From an uncultured Paracoccaceae bacterium (GTDB lineage: Bacteria > Pseudomonadota > Alphaproteobacteria > Rhodobacterales > Rhodobacteraceae), in contig CANMYO010000004.1 in the NCBI GenBank assembly GCA_947502145.1, forward strand, positions 186,001 through 250,000: a DNA stretch of 64,000 bases. The letters are read 5' to 3'. Positions within the stretch are counted from its first letter, which is position 1. Every line of letters starts with the position of its first letter. The position numbers and the translations under genes are program-made. This document shows positions 27,216 to 36,784 of the stretch, piece by piece. The notes beneath the pieces are model-generated. The model did no database searches and was not told where the DNA came from. It worked only from the letters and a program-made list of their open reading frames with translations.

Positions 27216-28463
27216 TCATGACAGGCGGGTCGCAAGCATCGCCGCTTTTTGGGCAAGAAACACCTGTTCCTGCCGGTTCTCGGTCAAGCTGATAGCGGTT
27301 TCATAACTTTGCCGCGCAATAGCCAGATGCCCGGCCCGCGCGCTGAGGTCAGCCAATGCGGCGTGATAGGGCTGATAGCGATCAAGGCTGCCGTCATTTG
27401 CGGATTTGAGCATCGCCAGACCCGCCTCTGGGGTTTGGGCATAGGACACGGCGATGGCGTGATTGATCTGCACAACCGGCGTCGGTTGTAACTTGAATAA
27501 TAGCCCGTAAAGACCTGAAATATCCTGCCAATCTGTCACACCCCAACTGGTGGCATTGGCATGGGCGGCGCTGATCGCCGCTTGCAGCTGGTAGGGTCCG
27601 ACCCGTTGGGATGCGAGCGATTTGCGCAGGATACGGGTGCCGTCCGCGATCTTGCCGGCGTCCCAAAGGGTGCGGTCCTGCTGGTCCAGCGGGACCAGCG
27701 CACCATCGCGCGCAGCACGGGCGGCGCGACGTGAATCATGCAGCAACATCAATGCAAGCAGACCTGTCACCTCCGGCTCGCTCGGCATCAGATCCGCCAC
27801 GGTGCGCGCCAGTCTGATCGCCTCATCCGACAGATTGGGGCGCGTCAGATCGTCACCGGAGCTGGCCGAATACCCTTCGTTGAAAATCAGGTAGATGACC
27901 TGCAATACCGCCGAAAGCCGTTGTGGCAAAACATCGGCGTCGGGCACTGAATAGGGAATGCCAGCCAGCGCAATCTTGCGTTTGGCGCGCACAAGTCGCT
28001 GCGCCATCGTTTCGGGTTTGACCAGAAAGGCATGCGCGATTTCATCCGTGGTCAGCCCCCCGAGCGTACGCAGGGTCAGCGCCACCCGTGTCTGCCCCTC
28101 AATCGCGGGGTGACAACAGGTAAAAATCATCTCAAGGCGCTTGTCTGGTATCACCTGATCCTCGATCGGTTCATTGGCCAGATCTGCCAGATGCGACAAT
28201 TCGGCCTCGTGGGATTTGTGGACAGCCGAGCGGCGAATGCGGTCGATCGCCTTGCGCCGCGCCGTGGTAATCAGCCAGGCATCAGGCGCGCGCGGCAGGC
28301 CGTTGCGCTGCCAATGGTGCAGCGCAGACACAAGCGCATCTTGCAGGCAATCTTCGGCCAGCTGAAAATCACCCAGGGTTTTTACGAGGGAGGCAAGGAT
28401 GCGCCCCCATGCCGCGCGCACGGTCTGTTCAATGACCCGTTGCGTGGCAGAGGGGGGCGACAT
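27216..28463 (-). CDS. ECF42-type RNA polymerase sigma factor with TPR extension
   Basis: 415 residues. Sigma region 2 is at the N-terminus (LGDFQLAEDCLQDALVSALHHW, then AWLITTARRKAIDRIRR), region 4 at about 130-165 (LTLRTLGGLTTDEIAHAFLVKPETMAQRLVRAKRKI), followed by a long C-terminal helical domain of TPR character found in ECF42 proteins. There is no anti-sigma gene; instead a DGPF/YCII gene sits upstream with six bases between them, the hallmark of this group. The C-terminal domain is thought to be needed for activity in this group. Confidence 0.88.
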   Translation of the reverse strand: MSPPSATQRVIEQTVRAAWGRILASLVKTLGDFQLAEDCLQDALVSALHHWQRNGLPRAPDAWLITTARRKAIDRIRRSAVHKSHEAELSHLADLANEPIEDQVIPDKRLEMIFTCCHPAIEGQTRVALTLRTLGGLTTDEIAHAFLVKPETMAQRLVRAKRKIALAGIPYSVPDADVLPQRLSAVLQVIYLIFNEGYSASSGDDLTRPNLSDEAIRLARTVADLMPSEPEVTGLLALMLLHDSRRAARAARDGALVPLDQQDRTLWDAGKIADGTRILRKSLASQRVGPYQLQAAISAAHANATSWGVTDWQDISGLYGLLFKLQPTPVVQINHAIAVSYAQTPEAGLAMLKSANDGSLDRYQPYHAALADLSARAGHLAIARQSYETAISLTENRQEQVFLAQKAAMLATRLS

Positions 28464-28469
28464 CAGTGA

Positions 28470-28823
28470 TCAGTTATCCCAGACAACAACCGGGCGGACC
28501 TCGATCCGGCCATGTTTCGCGGTTGGGATCATTGCGGCATACTTCAGCGCCTCATCAAGGTCGGTGCAATCAAGCAGGTAATATCCGCCCAGAACCTCTT
28601 TTGTTTCCGCAAAGGGGCCGTCAATGGTTTCGGTCTTGCCGTCGCGCACGCTGACGGTTGTTGCTGTCGCCACTGGTTGCAGCGCGTCCCCGGCAACAAA
28701 TTTGCCCGCGTCTTGCACGGTTTTGCCAAAATCGACGTAGCCCTGCATGAAAGGACCCCATTCGGGCGTGTCCGGCTGTGGGCCCGCACCTTCGGCGGAA
28801 TAAATGAGGCACATGAATTGCAT
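28470..28823 (-). CDS. YCII/DGPF-domain protein, partner of ECF42 sigma
   Basis: 117 residues of the YCII-related family. The DGPF motif is in ETIDGPFAETKEVLGGYYLLD (near residues 62-82) and the family ending AAMIPTAKHGRIEVRPV is present. Such proteins precede ECF42-type sigma factors in many genomes, probably as members of the regulon; a biochemical role is not established. The short spacing to the sigma gene supports one operon. Confidence 0.88.
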   Translation of the reverse strand: MQFMCLIYSAEGAGPQPDTPEWGPFMQGYVDFGKTVQDAGKFVAGDALQPVATATTVSVRDGKTETIDGPFAETKEVLGGYYLLDCTDLDEALKYAAMIPTAKHGRIEVRPVVVWDN

Positions 28824-28927
28824 TTGATCTCTCCTTATCTGCGGGCGCGATATACGCCCTTACATACCAGACGAATGAGGATCGCCCAAATCGACAGCCC
28901 GAATATTTTTTTCTAACTTTTTTGCGA

Positions 28928-29632
28928 TTACCAATGATTTCCGGGGGTTTGCCAAGGGCTGACATCGCCATTTGCAAGGGCTTTTCCGGCCGCAGCCCAG
29001 AGAAGACCGCGGCGCAGCATTTCATGCGCAGGCCCAGCAGCGACAACATCGGCCTGATGGCCCAAGGCATTGTAATAGACCCGGCCCTGCCCCCAGTGGC
29101 GGGTCCAGGCCACGGGCATGTCAACCGCGCCATTGGCGCTGTGATACCAGTTCACAACGTCGGTGCGCGTGGTGGCAAGCACGGTATTGGCCGGGTCGGT
29201 ATGCAGGTAATATTGCTCTGTCTCGACGTCAAAGTCGGCAATCCCGGCAACAAGCGGGTCATCAGATGTGATCGTGACACGATGTCTGACTCCGTCACCG
29301 CCGGGATGCGCAACCCAGTTGGCGCCGGTGATAAACTGCCACAGCGGCATATCGCGAAAGGCATCGCACATACCGCCGTGGCACCCTGCAAGGCCGGTCC
29401 CACGGGCCACGGCCTCTGACACATTGGTCGCGGCGTCGCGTGTTGTCTGGCTCATCGTCCAGACCGGCACGATCAGATCCAGGCTGCGCAGGTAGTCGGG
29501 ATCGTCAAAGGCGGCAAGTGAGTCGCTGACGGTCACCTCAGCCCCGGCGTCGGTCAGGATCTTGCGAAAGATGTCGGCAACCAGATCGGGCTGGTGTCCG
29601 TCCCAGCCGCCCCATGTGATGAAAGCCTTCAT
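28928..29632 (-). CDS. ThuA-like domain protein
   Basis: 234 residues of the ThuA family (glutamine-amidotransferase-like fold), linked in some species to trehalose use. N-terminal MKAFITWGGWDGHQPDLVADIF, GLAGCHGGMCDAFR with a Cys in a nucleophile-elbow position, and a C-terminal MPVAWTRHWGQGRVYYNALGH are visible. Start at 29632 is chosen because its ATG overlaps the stop of the DUF2937 gene upstream and the MKAFITWGG strand starts the fold. The enzymatic activity is unproven. Confidence 0.87.
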   Translation of the reverse strand: MKAFITWGGWDGHQPDLVADIFRKILTDAGAEVTVSDSLAAFDDPDYLRSLDLIVPVWTMSQTTRDAATNVSEAVARGTGLAGCHGGMCDAFRDMPLWQFITGANWVAHPGGDGVRHRVTITSDDPLVAGIADFDVETEQYYLHTDPANTVLATTRTDVVNWYHSANGAVDMPVAWTRHWGQGRVYYNALGHQADVVAAGPAHEMLRRGLLWAAAGKALANGDVSPWQTPGNHW

Positions 29633-30225
29633 GATGGTTCCTTGTTGCGGTGGACCCCGTGCAGGCGCGGCGCAGATTTGGAGGGTCGCGCGGCCAGCAC
29701 AGGTTCCAACCGTTGCGCTGCCGATCCGGCACGCCGCGCGGGCGTCGACCGGCGGCGAAACGGTGCTGTTATCAGTGCCAATGCCGCCGCAATCAACGCC
29801 CAACCCCCGACAAATCCAGCCGTCGCCGTGACCGCGCCAGGCGCAGACAGCGGCAATGCCGGTTCAAAGTCGGCCCATGTGGCGCTGAGCGTTGCGGGGT
29901 CCGCCATGCGGTGCGGCATCGCGATGCGCTGCATCGGGGTTGCCGCGCGCAGATTAGCCAGATGATCCGCCAGCATCGCGTGGCGCGCAAAGGTGCGGCG
30001 CATGTCCGTCTGACGCGCGGTCAGAAACGGTGTGCCGGTCATTTGCGCCAGCGCCGCCTCGCGCCCCAGCCCTGCGTCCAGCGCGGAGGCGTCAAAATCC
30101 ATAACCACGACGGTCAGTGCGTCAACCTGTCCGGCAAGCCGCTGCAGATATTGCTGTGAAAAAGCCGGGTACTGCGACAGGGCCGCCGCACCGGCAACCG
30201 CGCCAGCAAGGGCGAGAATGCGCAT
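29629..30225 (-). CDS. DUF2937 family membrane protein
   Basis: 198 residues with an N-terminal hydrophobic segment (MRILALAGAVAGAAALSQ), a soluble extracytoplasmic domain and a C-terminal membrane segment (ATAGFVGGWALIAAALALITAPF) followed by an Arg-rich tail. YPAFSQQYLQRLAGQVDAL at the N-terminus fits DUF2937. Function unknown. Its TGA overlaps the ATG of the ThuA-like gene. Confidence 0.8.
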   Translation of the reverse strand: MRILALAGAVAGAAALSQYPAFSQQYLQRLAGQVDALTVVVMDFDASALDAGLGREAALAQMTGTPFLTARQTDMRRTFARHAMLADHLANLRAATPMQRIAMPHRMADPATLSATWADFEPALPLSAPGAVTATAGFVGGWALIAAALALITAPFRRRSTPARRAGSAAQRLEPVLAARPSKSAPRLHGVHRNKEPS

Positions 30226-30456
30226 CTACTCCACCCCCTTCAGCATCCGGGCAGCAATTTGTGACCTGGATTTCATGCTTTGCCTGTTTCGCGTTTGACC
30301 AACTATGCCAAAGCGCGGCGCTTGCGTCTATCTTGGCGTGCCGCCAAGGCGCGGGGGCCCAAGCTGCCATCCAGAGATGTTAAGAATATTTGACATGAGG
30401 TATGTTATTTCATACTTAGAGTATAGAATCACTTACACCACTTCCATGAGGCACCT

Positions 30457-30906
30457 ATGTCACATAATGAACGCAACGCCGTGGCCGCTTTGATCGCCAG
30501 CATCATTGTGCTGGGTTATTTTGGCACTCGCATCGGCTCTACCTGGAGCGCCGGCGGCTATGACGGGCCGGATGGCATCAACCTTTGGGCGCGCACTGTG
30601 ATCTGGATGATCCCGGTCGGCATTGTTATGACAGTGGTCACCACGATCGGTTTCAACATTCTGCATGCCATTTTCACAAATACCCCCAACCCCAGCTTTG
30701 TCACCGACGAACGCGATATGCAGATCGCCCGCCGGGCAATGCAGGTCAGCATGATCGTGATCAGTGCCACGTTCATGCTGGCGATTGCCGGGCTGGCATG
30801 GGGCTTATCCGCACTGGCGATGTTCAACCTGATCCTTGCAGGCTTTGCGTTAGGGTCGGTTGCGGCAGAAATTTTCCGGTTAGTCATTTACCGGATGAGT
30901 ATGTGA
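30457..30906 (+). CDS. Hypothetical four-helix membrane protein paired with an XRE regulator
   Basis: 149 residues with about four membrane segments and a hydrophilic TDERDMQIARRAMQ in the middle, the pattern of small membrane proteins encoded next to 70-residue XRE regulators (DUF2178-like). Its stop overlaps the GTG start of the regulator. Function unknown; this organisation often marks an autoregulated stress module. Confidence 0.78.
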   Translation: MSHNERNAVAALIASIIVLGYFGTRIGSTWSAGGYDGPDGINLWARTVIWMIPVGIVMTVVTTIGFNILHAIFTNTPNPSFVTDERDMQIARRAMQVSMIVISATFMLAIAGLAWGLSALAMFNLILAGFALGSVAAEIFRLVIYRMSM

Positions 30907-31121
30907 CATTGGCCAAGCTCAAGATCAGCAACAGCATCCGTAAATGCCGGTTCGAGGCGGATGAAATGACGCAGAAGGCACTGGCCGAAGCTGTCGGCGT
31001 CACCCGGCAGACAATCATCGCGATTGAAAACGCGAAGTATTCGCCAACACTCGAACTGGCATTCCAGATCGCGGCGGTTTTCGACAAACCGTTGCACGAA
31101 ATTTTCACCTACGACGGCTGA
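30903..31121 (+). CDS. Short XRE-family helix-turn-helix regulator
   Basis: 72 residues, almost wholly one Cro/C1-type HTH: KISNSIRKCRFEADEMTQKALAEAVGVTRQTIIAIEN, then SPTLELAFQIAAVFDKPLHEIF. The only fitting start is a GTG at 30903 overlapping the TGA of the membrane gene; a downstream TTG at 30909 is possible. Likely controls its own operon. Confidence 0.82.
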   Translation: MTLAKLKISNSIRKCRFEADEMTQKALAEAVGVTRQTIIAIENAKYSPTLELAFQIAAVFDKPLHEIFTYDG

Positions 31122-31170
31122 CACGACCGTCAGCGCGATTGCAAATCACCTTTCAGGAGGCTCTTTTGTC

Positions 31171-31830
31171 ATGTCCAGAATCCCACCCGCCCTCAAAACC
31201 CCAACTGCCGGGCTGATCGCCCTGGCTGCCCTGCCTGTCCTGCTTGGACTGGCGCAACTTGGCATGATGATCGCGGGGATCATCCGTGGCGCAGCACTGG
31301 ACCCGGAGCTGGCCCATTACGTCGCCCACCCGGTTGCGATCGGGTTACATCTGGTGACCGGTGTCGGCATGCTGGTGGCCGGTCTGTTTCAGGTCAATCC
31401 ACGGCTGCGGCTGCGTAAGAAGGCGCTGCATCGCCTGACCGGGCGCTGTTTTGTTGCCGCAGGGATTATCTGTGGTGCGACCGCCATTTGGATGAACGAG
31501 TTCCATCCCGCCTTTGGCGGCTGGTCGAAATATTCGTCCAATCTGTTCTTTGGGATCGCGATGCCGCTGGCGCTGGTCCTTGGCCTGCGCGCCGCGATTC
31601 AGCGCCGGATCGCGGAGCATCGCGCATGGATGATCCGTGCCTATGCAATCGCCCTGGGTGCGGGAACGCAGCGGATCCTGATCCTGCCGATCTTTGCAGT
31701 TTACGGGCTGCCGGGCGATCCCTGGCTGGGGCTGCTGCTGTGGCTGAGCTGGCTGATCAACGTAGCCTTTGCGGAATGGTGGCTGCGGCGCAAACTCGGC
31801 GCCACCGCCCCGCAGGCGGTGATGGCTTAG
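31171..31830 (+). CDS. DUF2306-like membrane protein
   Basis: 219 residues with about six membrane segments. Conserved features: HPVAIGLHLVTGVGMLVAGLFQVNPRLR, KALHRLTGRCFVAAG and EHRAWMIRAYAIALGAGTQRILILP, which match DUF2306-type proteins (a cytochrome b561-like helix bundle with several His). Start at 31171 has AGGAGG ten bases upstream. The role is unknown. Its stop shares TTAG with the convergent small gene at 31827. Confidence 0.78.
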   Translation: MSRIPPALKTPTAGLIALAALPVLLGLAQLGMMIAGIIRGAALDPELAHYVAHPVAIGLHLVTGVGMLVAGLFQVNPRLRLRKKALHRLTGRCFVAAGIICGATAIWMNEFHPAFGGWSKYSSNLFFGIAMPLALVLGLRAAIQRRIAEHRAWMIRAYAIALGAGTQRILILPIFAVYGLPGDPWLGLLLWLSWLINVAFAEWWLRRKLGATAPQAVMA

Positions 31831-32039
31831 ACCGGCATATTGTCAAACTTGGCGTCAAAGGCTTCATCTTCCAGAATATAGTCCATCTGGCGCAGGCGGG
31901 ACGGTGCCCGCTCGCCCAGATGGCGGAACTGGTCGATCATGGCCTGCACCTTGGGATGCAATTTCAGCCGCTCTGCCGAAGAAGCGTGCTTGAGATGTTC
32001 TTCGAGCATAATGATTTGGCGTTCCAGTTCGGATTTCAT
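31827..32039 (-). CDS. Small hypothetical helical protein
   Basis: 70 residues, almost all helix, with a heptad-like N-terminal part (MKSELERQIIMLEEHLKHASSAERLKLHPKVQAM), likely dimeric. GGGAGGCCCG precedes the ATG at 32039. No family recognised. It ends in TAA sharing the tetranucleotide TTAG with the DUF2306 gene. Confidence 0.7.
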   Translation of the reverse strand: MKSELERQIIMLEEHLKHASSAERLKLHPKVQAMIDQFRHLGERAPSRLRQMDYILEDEAFDAKFDNMPV

Positions 32040-32265
32040 CGGGCCTCCCTTTGGCGTCAAACGGACGCCAGCGAAAACGGTCTTTGCGTAACCGGGTCAA
32101 CAGTCAAATCATAACGTGCTTATGCCCCGGGAAGGGCATCAGAACCGCGATTTCAATGGATAAGCGTCCGGCATTCTGCCGCTGCGACGCAATCCTCCCA
32201 ATGCCGACCCTAACGCAGAATCAGTCAAATTTCTACCGTAGCTTTGGTCAGGAAACTTCACCGAT

Positions 32266-32290
32266 CCGGCTTAAAATAGACTTAAGCCGG
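32266..32290. repeat. Inverted repeat downstream of proS
   Basis: Arms CCGGCTTAA and TTAAGCCGG with a seven-base loop, 30 bases after the proS stop. No T run follows on either strand, so a terminator role is uncertain. Confidence 0.4.
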
Positions 32291-32320
32291 AGCGCAGAAC
32301 TGCTGGTTACCGATCCGCTG

Positions 32321-33658
32321 TCAGAGATTTGCGTAGATCGCGGCGACGCGGGCGACGGCCTCTTCGGGGGGGAGTTCCTCGCTTTCGCCGGTGCGGCGCG
32401 AGGTCAGTTCAACCACACCGTTCTTGAGCCCGCGCGGGCCAACGGTGACCCGCCAGGGCAGGCCAATCATGTCCATGGTGCCAAACTTGGCTCCGGCCCG
32501 TTCGTCGCGATCATCATACAGCGGATCAAGGCCCAGCGCCTTGAACTTTGCGTAAAGGTCGTTGCAGGCCGCGTCGGCGGCCGCATCACCGCTGCGCATG
32601 TTCAGGATACCGACGTGGAACGGTGTCACGCCCTCGGGCCAGATAATGCCATTGTCGTCGTGGTTCGCTTCGATGATAGCGCCAAGCAGGCGACTGACAC
32701 CGATACCGTGGCTGCCCATGTGAATTTTAACGGGTTTGCCGTCCGGCCCCTGCACGGTGGCGTCCAGCTTGTCGGAATAGGTTGTGCCAAAGTAGAAGAT
32801 CTGCCCCACTTCGATGCCGCGTGCGGTACGGCGGCGGGCTTCTGGCACCTCGGCAAATGCGGCTTCGTCGTGGGTTTCATCGGTCCGCGCATAGCGCGAG
32901 GTGAATTCTTCGAGGACGGCCTGACAGGCGGCATAATCGTCAAAGTTGATGTCACGGTCGCCAAACGTCAGGTCGGAAATCTCGCTATCATAAAAGACTT
33001 CTGATTCACCGGTGTCGGCCAGCACGAGGAATTCATGGGTGTAATCGCCACCGATGGGGCCGGAATCCGCGCGCATCGGTATCGCCTGAAGGCCCATGCG
33101 TTCAAAGGTCCGCAGGTAGGTGACAAGATGGCGGTTATAGGCGTGCAGCGCGTCCTCTTTGGAGAGGTCGAAATTGTAGCCGTCTTTCATATAAAATTCG
33201 CGGCCGCGCATGACACCAAAGCGGGGGCGGACCTCATCGCGGAATTTCCACTGGATCTGGTACATCGTCAGCGGCAGGTCTTTGTAGCTTGTCACGTGGC
33301 TGCGGAAGACGTCGGTGATCAGTTCCTCTGCCGTCGGGGTGTAAAGCATGTCACGCCCGCCGCGGTCCTTGATGCGCAGCATCTCATCACCGTAAGCGTC
33401 ATAGCGCCCGCTTTCGCGCCAAAGGTCGGCAGACTGGATGGTGGGCATCAGCATCGCCATATGCCCAGCGCGCGCCTGTTCTTCGTGCACGATGTTTTCG
33501 ATTTTCTTGAGAACTTTGAACCCAAGCGGCAACCACGAGTAAATGCCCGCCGAGGCCTGTTTGATCATGCCAGCCTGCAGCATGTAGCGGTGGCTGACGA
33601 TCTGCGCTTCGCGCGGGGTTTCTTTCAGGACGGGCAGAAAATAGCGGCTGAGGCGCAT
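32321..33658 (-). CDS. proS: Prolyl-tRNA synthetase, short alphaproteobacterial type
   Basis: 445 residues, class II aminoacyl-tRNA synthetase that charges tRNA-Pro. Motif 2 is [31 protein letters not shown], motif 3 [16 protein letters not shown], and the anticodon-binding domain follows. It lacks the large editing insertion of E. coli ProS (about 570 residues), which is normal for alphaproteobacteria. The N-terminus ([15 protein letters not shown]) and the start at 33658 fit. Confidence 0.95.
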   Translation of the reverse strand: MRLSRYFLPVLKETPREAQIVSHRYMLQAGMIKQASAGIYSWLPLGFKVLKKIENIVHEEQARAGHMAMLMPTIQSADLWRESGRYDAYGDEMLRIKDRGGRDMLYTPTAEELITDVFRSHVTSYKDLPLTMYQIQWKFRDEVRPRFGVMRGREFYMKDGYNFDLSKEDALHAYNRHLVTYLRTFERMGLQAIPMRADSGPIGGDYTHEFLVLADTGESEVFYDSEISDLTFGDRDINFDDYAACQAVLEEFTSRYARTDETHDEAAFAEVPEARRRTARGIEVGQIFYFGTTYSDKLDATVQGPDGKPVKIHMGSHGIGVSRLLGAIIEANHDDNGIIWPEGVTPFHVGILNMRSGDAAADAACNDLYAKFKALGLDPLYDDRDERAGAKFGTMDMIGLPWRVTVGPRGLKNGVVELTSRRTGESEELPPEEAVARVAAIYANL

Positions 33659-33890
33659 CGGGTTGGACCTTTAACAATAAGTTCAGCAACGGTTTAGGGC
33701 GCAAGCCGGGAATGGGCAAGCGCAGGGCGACGCGACGCAGACGATAAGCGTGATGACGGGCTGGGTGGATCTCTGACTGGATCAAAGATTTCAAGCGCAT
33801 GACTTCTGCGTGAGATGGATGAGCCACCGCCAGATGTGACCCGTAACACCTTCATACGCAAACCGCGTGCAACAACTTGGGAGAACGAAA

Positions 33891-34394
33891 ATGATCCGCA
33901 CAACACTGATCGCCGCCGTCATGGCCACAGCCGCCAGCACCGCATCAGCCAATACAATCGTCGATATCGCGGCAGGCGATGAACGCTTTAGCACCCTCGT
34001 CGCGGCGGTGACCGCTGCCGGGTTGGCCGACACCCTGTCCGGGCCCGGACCGTTTACAGTCTATGCCCCGCTGAACGATGCATTTGCCGCCCTGCCCGAT
34101 GGCACCGTGGAAACGCTGCTCCTGCCAGAGAACAAAGAGCAGCTGACAAATGTATTGCTGTATCACGTGGATGACCGACAGCTGAATGCCAATCAGTTTG
34201 CGCCCGGCGCGAATTATTACAAGCCGATTCTGGCGTCCGAGCGGCTTTGCATTACCGCGCATTCCGGGGTCACGATCGCCGATGGCACTGGCGAGGTTGC
34301 CAATGTTGTCGTCGCTGACATTCAGGCCGACAATGGTGTGATCCATGTGATCGACAAGGTGCTGCTGCCCGGCACCCGCCCGGCCTGCCACTGA
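33891..34394 (+). CDS. Fasciclin (FAS1) domain secreted protein
   Basis: 167 residues with a signal peptide (MIRTTLIAAVMATAASTASA) and one FAS1 domain: TIVDIAAGDERFSTLVAAVTAAGLADTL, FTVYAPLNDAFAALP, LLYHVDDRQL and the H2 box VADIQADNGVIHVIDKVLLP. FAS1 domains mediate adhesion or sense redox/phosphate in bacteria. GGGAG precedes the ATG at 33891. A hairpin terminator follows at 34476-34501. Confidence 0.92.
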   Translation: MIRTTLIAAVMATAASTASANTIVDIAAGDERFSTLVAAVTAAGLADTLSGPGPFTVYAPLNDAFAALPDGTVETLLLPENKEQLTNVLLYHVDDRQLNANQFAPGANYYKPILASERLCITAHSGVTIADGTGEVANVVVADIQADNGVIHVIDKVLLPGTRPACH

Positions 34395-34475
34395 TACCAC
34401 GGCGGTCCGCTGCCCCGTGGCAAGGGCTTCTCCCTCTACGGGTATCGGCCCGCCGGTCGTGGAGAACGGAACACA

Positions 34476-34501
34476 GGGGCAGCACAGGTAAGTGCTGCCC
34501 C
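34476..34501. terminator. Hairpin terminator between fasciclin gene and dadA
   Basis: Perfect 10-base stem GGGGCAGCAC / GTGCTGCCCC with a six-base loop, placed 82 bases after the fasciclin stop and 8 bases after the convergent dadA stop. The T content after it is low on both strands, so it may work bidirectionally with modest efficiency. Confidence 0.65.
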
Positions 34502-34508
34502 CTTTGCT

Positions 34509-35768
34509 TCATTGGCCGTAGCGCGCGGCGGTCAGCCCGTCAAAGTCGATGTCAGGCTGTTTGCCCATCACGACATCCGCAACCGCACGGCCAGACCCGC
34601 AGGCCATGGTCCAGCCCAGGGTGCCATGCCCGGTATTCAGAAACAGGTTGTCAAAGGTCGTAGCCCCCAGCACCGGGGTGCCGTCAGGCGTCATCGGACG
34701 CAGGCCGGTCCAGCCTTCTGCCTGCGAAATATCCCCGCCCTTTGGAAAGAGGTCCCCAATCACGTGTTTCACCGTGTCGGTTGCATGAGGACCAAGGCGA
34801 CCGGAATAGCCGGCAATCTCGGCTGTGCCGGCAACACGGATGCGATCGCCCAGCCGCGTGATCGCGACCTTGTGGGTTTCGTCCATGATGGTGGATTGCG
34901 GCGCAAAGGCATCATCCGTCACAGGCAGTGTCACCGAATAGCCTTTGACCGGGTAGATCGGCAGGTTGATCCCCACTTTCCGCAGCAGGATCGGCGCATA
35001 GCTGCCAAGGGCACAGACATATTTGTCCCCCGTGATCCGCCCAGCGAGTTCGGTCTCAACCCCGGCAATCTGACCGTTCTCAACGGCAAAGCCCTTGATC
35101 GACTGGCCATATTGAAATTGCACGCCAAGTGCGGCGGCCTTTTCGGCCAGTGCCATAGTAAACATGCGGCAATCACCGGTGCGGTCGGCTGTCAGTCGTA
35201 GCCCGCCGACAAATTTATGACGCACTTCAGCCAGCGCCGGTTCGGCAGCAATACAGGCGTCGCGGCCCAGTTCTTCGAACGGGCTGTCGAATTCCGCGAG
35301 GATCTCCTGATCGGCCCGGCTGGCCTTCATTTGCTTGGCGGTGCGGAACAACTGCAAGGTGCCCTGGGCGCGCCCTTCGTAGTCGATGCCGGTCTCGGCG
35401 ATCAGGTCGGGCATGACATCACGTGAATAGTTTGAGACCCGAACCATGCGGGACTTGTTAATGCGGTAAGCGTCTTCGTTGCAGTTCTGGATCATCTGCC
35501 ACGACCATTTCCACATGGTCGGGCTGATCAGTGGCCAGATGAACAGCGGGCGCCGTTTCATGAACAGCCATTTGATGGCCTTGACCGGAATCCCCGGCGC
35601 GGCCCAAGGCGAGGTCATGCCATAAGAGAGCTCTCCGGCGTTGGCATAGGATGTTTCCATACCCGGCCCGTCCTGCCGGTCAAGCACGGTCACTTCGGCC
35701 CCGGCCTTGGCCAGGTAATAGGCAGTTGTCACGCCGATCACACCGGCGCCCATAACGACGACTTTCAT
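34509..35768 (-). CDS. dadA: D-amino acid dehydrogenase
   Basis: 419 residues, FAD-dependent oxidase of the DAO family that deaminates D-amino acids (D-alanine) at the membrane. The FAD-binding GAGVIGVTTAYYLAKAG follows the start MKVVV, the DadA segment ETSYANAGELSYGMTSPWAAPGIP is present, and the C-terminus has GWTGLRPMTPDGTPVLG and GHGTLGWTMACGSG. Start at 35768 has AAAGGA upstream. No alanine racemase gene (dadX) is adjacent. Confidence 0.92.
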   Translation of the reverse strand: MKVVVMGAGVIGVTTAYYLAKAGAEVTVLDRQDGPGMETSYANAGELSYGMTSPWAAPGIPVKAIKWLFMKRRPLFIWPLISPTMWKWSWQMIQNCNEDAYRINKSRMVRVSNYSRDVMPDLIAETGIDYEGRAQGTLQLFRTAKQMKASRADQEILAEFDSPFEELGRDACIAAEPALAEVRHKFVGGLRLTADRTGDCRMFTMALAEKAAALGVQFQYGQSIKGFAVENGQIAGVETELAGRITGDKYVCALGSYAPILLRKVGINLPIYPVKGYSVTLPVTDDAFAPQSTIMDETHKVAITRLGDRIRVAGTAEIAGYSGRLGPHATDTVKHVIGDLFPKGGDISQAEGWTGLRPMTPDGTPVLGATTFDNLFLNTGHGTLGWTMACGSGRAVADVVMGKQPDIDFDGLTAARYGQ

Positions 35769-35893
35769 AGCGGAATCCTTTGTGCAGATATCCGCCACCT
35801 AGGCCCTTTTGAGGTGATGCACGACCGCCAGTTTCAGGAATTGGATAGTGCCAGAATCATTGTCTTTCCAAAAACAATCGGCATGGTCTGCCT

Positions 35894-36724
35894 ATGACGA
35901 CTGAAATTGTGCTGCATGACATCGCGGACGGGTCAGAGACCGTTGTTCACACATCCGCCGCGCTGATCGAGGCGCCCAACTGGTCACCGGACGGGCGCTT
36001 TCTGCTGGTTAACAGTGGCGGGTTGATGTTTCGCATCGAACTGAGCGCCCCGGAAGAACTGCGCCGGGTTGAAACCGGACCATTGGTGGCCTGCAACAAC
36101 GACCATGGAATTTCGCCTGACGGCAAGACCCTGATGATTTCGGACAGCCCCGGGCGTGGTACGTCCTGTATCTTTTCGATCCCGCTGTCGGGCGGGCAGC
36201 CGAAACAGATTTCAAGGCTTGTGCCCAGTTACTGGCACGGGTGGTCGCCTGACGGGCAGACCATCGCCTATACCGCACGGCGCGGCGGCGCATTTCACAT
36301 CTGCACGATGCCCGCGGAGGGCGGCCCAGAATACCAGCTGACCCAAGGCCCGGGGCACCGGGATGGCCCCGACTTCACCCCGGATGGGGAATGGATCTGG
36401 TTTAATGCCGAGTATGACAAGAAAGGTGCCGACCTGTGGCGCATGAAAACCGACGGATCCCAGCCGCAACGGATGACCTTTGACGGGCGGGTCAACTGGT
36501 TCCCGCATCCGTCACCTGATGGCAAAGAAGTGCTGTTCCTGTCCTACCCCCCGGGCACAAGGGGCCATCCGGCCAATTTGCCGGTCGAATTGCGACTGAT
36601 GGACCCGGAGGGTGGCAATATTCGTACCATTGCCGTCCTGCGCGGCGGTCAAGGCAGTATCAACGTCCCCTGCTGGGCGCCTGACAGCCGCCGTTTTGCC
36701 TATGCGCGTTATCCCAAGACCTGA
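35894..36724 (+). CDS. TolB-like beta-propeller protein
   Basis: 276 residues with repeated WD40-like PD40 motifs: NWSPDGRFLLVNS, GISPDGKTLMIS, GWSPDGQTIAYTA, DFTPDGEWIWFNA, HPSPDGKEVLFLS, CWAPDSRRFAYA. That is a six-bladed propeller as in TolB C-terminal domains, but without TolB's N-terminal domain and without a signal peptide, so it is cytoplasmic. Function unknown; possibly a peptidase-related or sugar-lactonase-like enzyme. Confidence 0.85.
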   Translation: MTTEIVLHDIADGSETVVHTSAALIEAPNWSPDGRFLLVNSGGLMFRIELSAPEELRRVETGPLVACNNDHGISPDGKTLMISDSPGRGTSCIFSIPLSGGQPKQISRLVPSYWHGWSPDGQTIAYTARRGGAFHICTMPAEGGPEYQLTQGPGHRDGPDFTPDGEWIWFNAEYDKKGADLWRMKTDGSQPQRMTFDGRVNWFPHPSPDGKEVLFLSYPPGTRGHPANLPVELRLMDPEGGNIRTIAVLRGGQGSINVPCWAPDSRRFAYARYPKT

Positions 36725-36784
36725 AAAGGTTGCGGATCGGGCAATGATACCGCATCTAACACATGAACACGCAAGAGGTGCCGC

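Noticed and set aside
32266-32290. Inverted repeat after proS as a terminator
   Set aside because: Good stem but no T run on either strand; kept only as a repeat of uncertain role.
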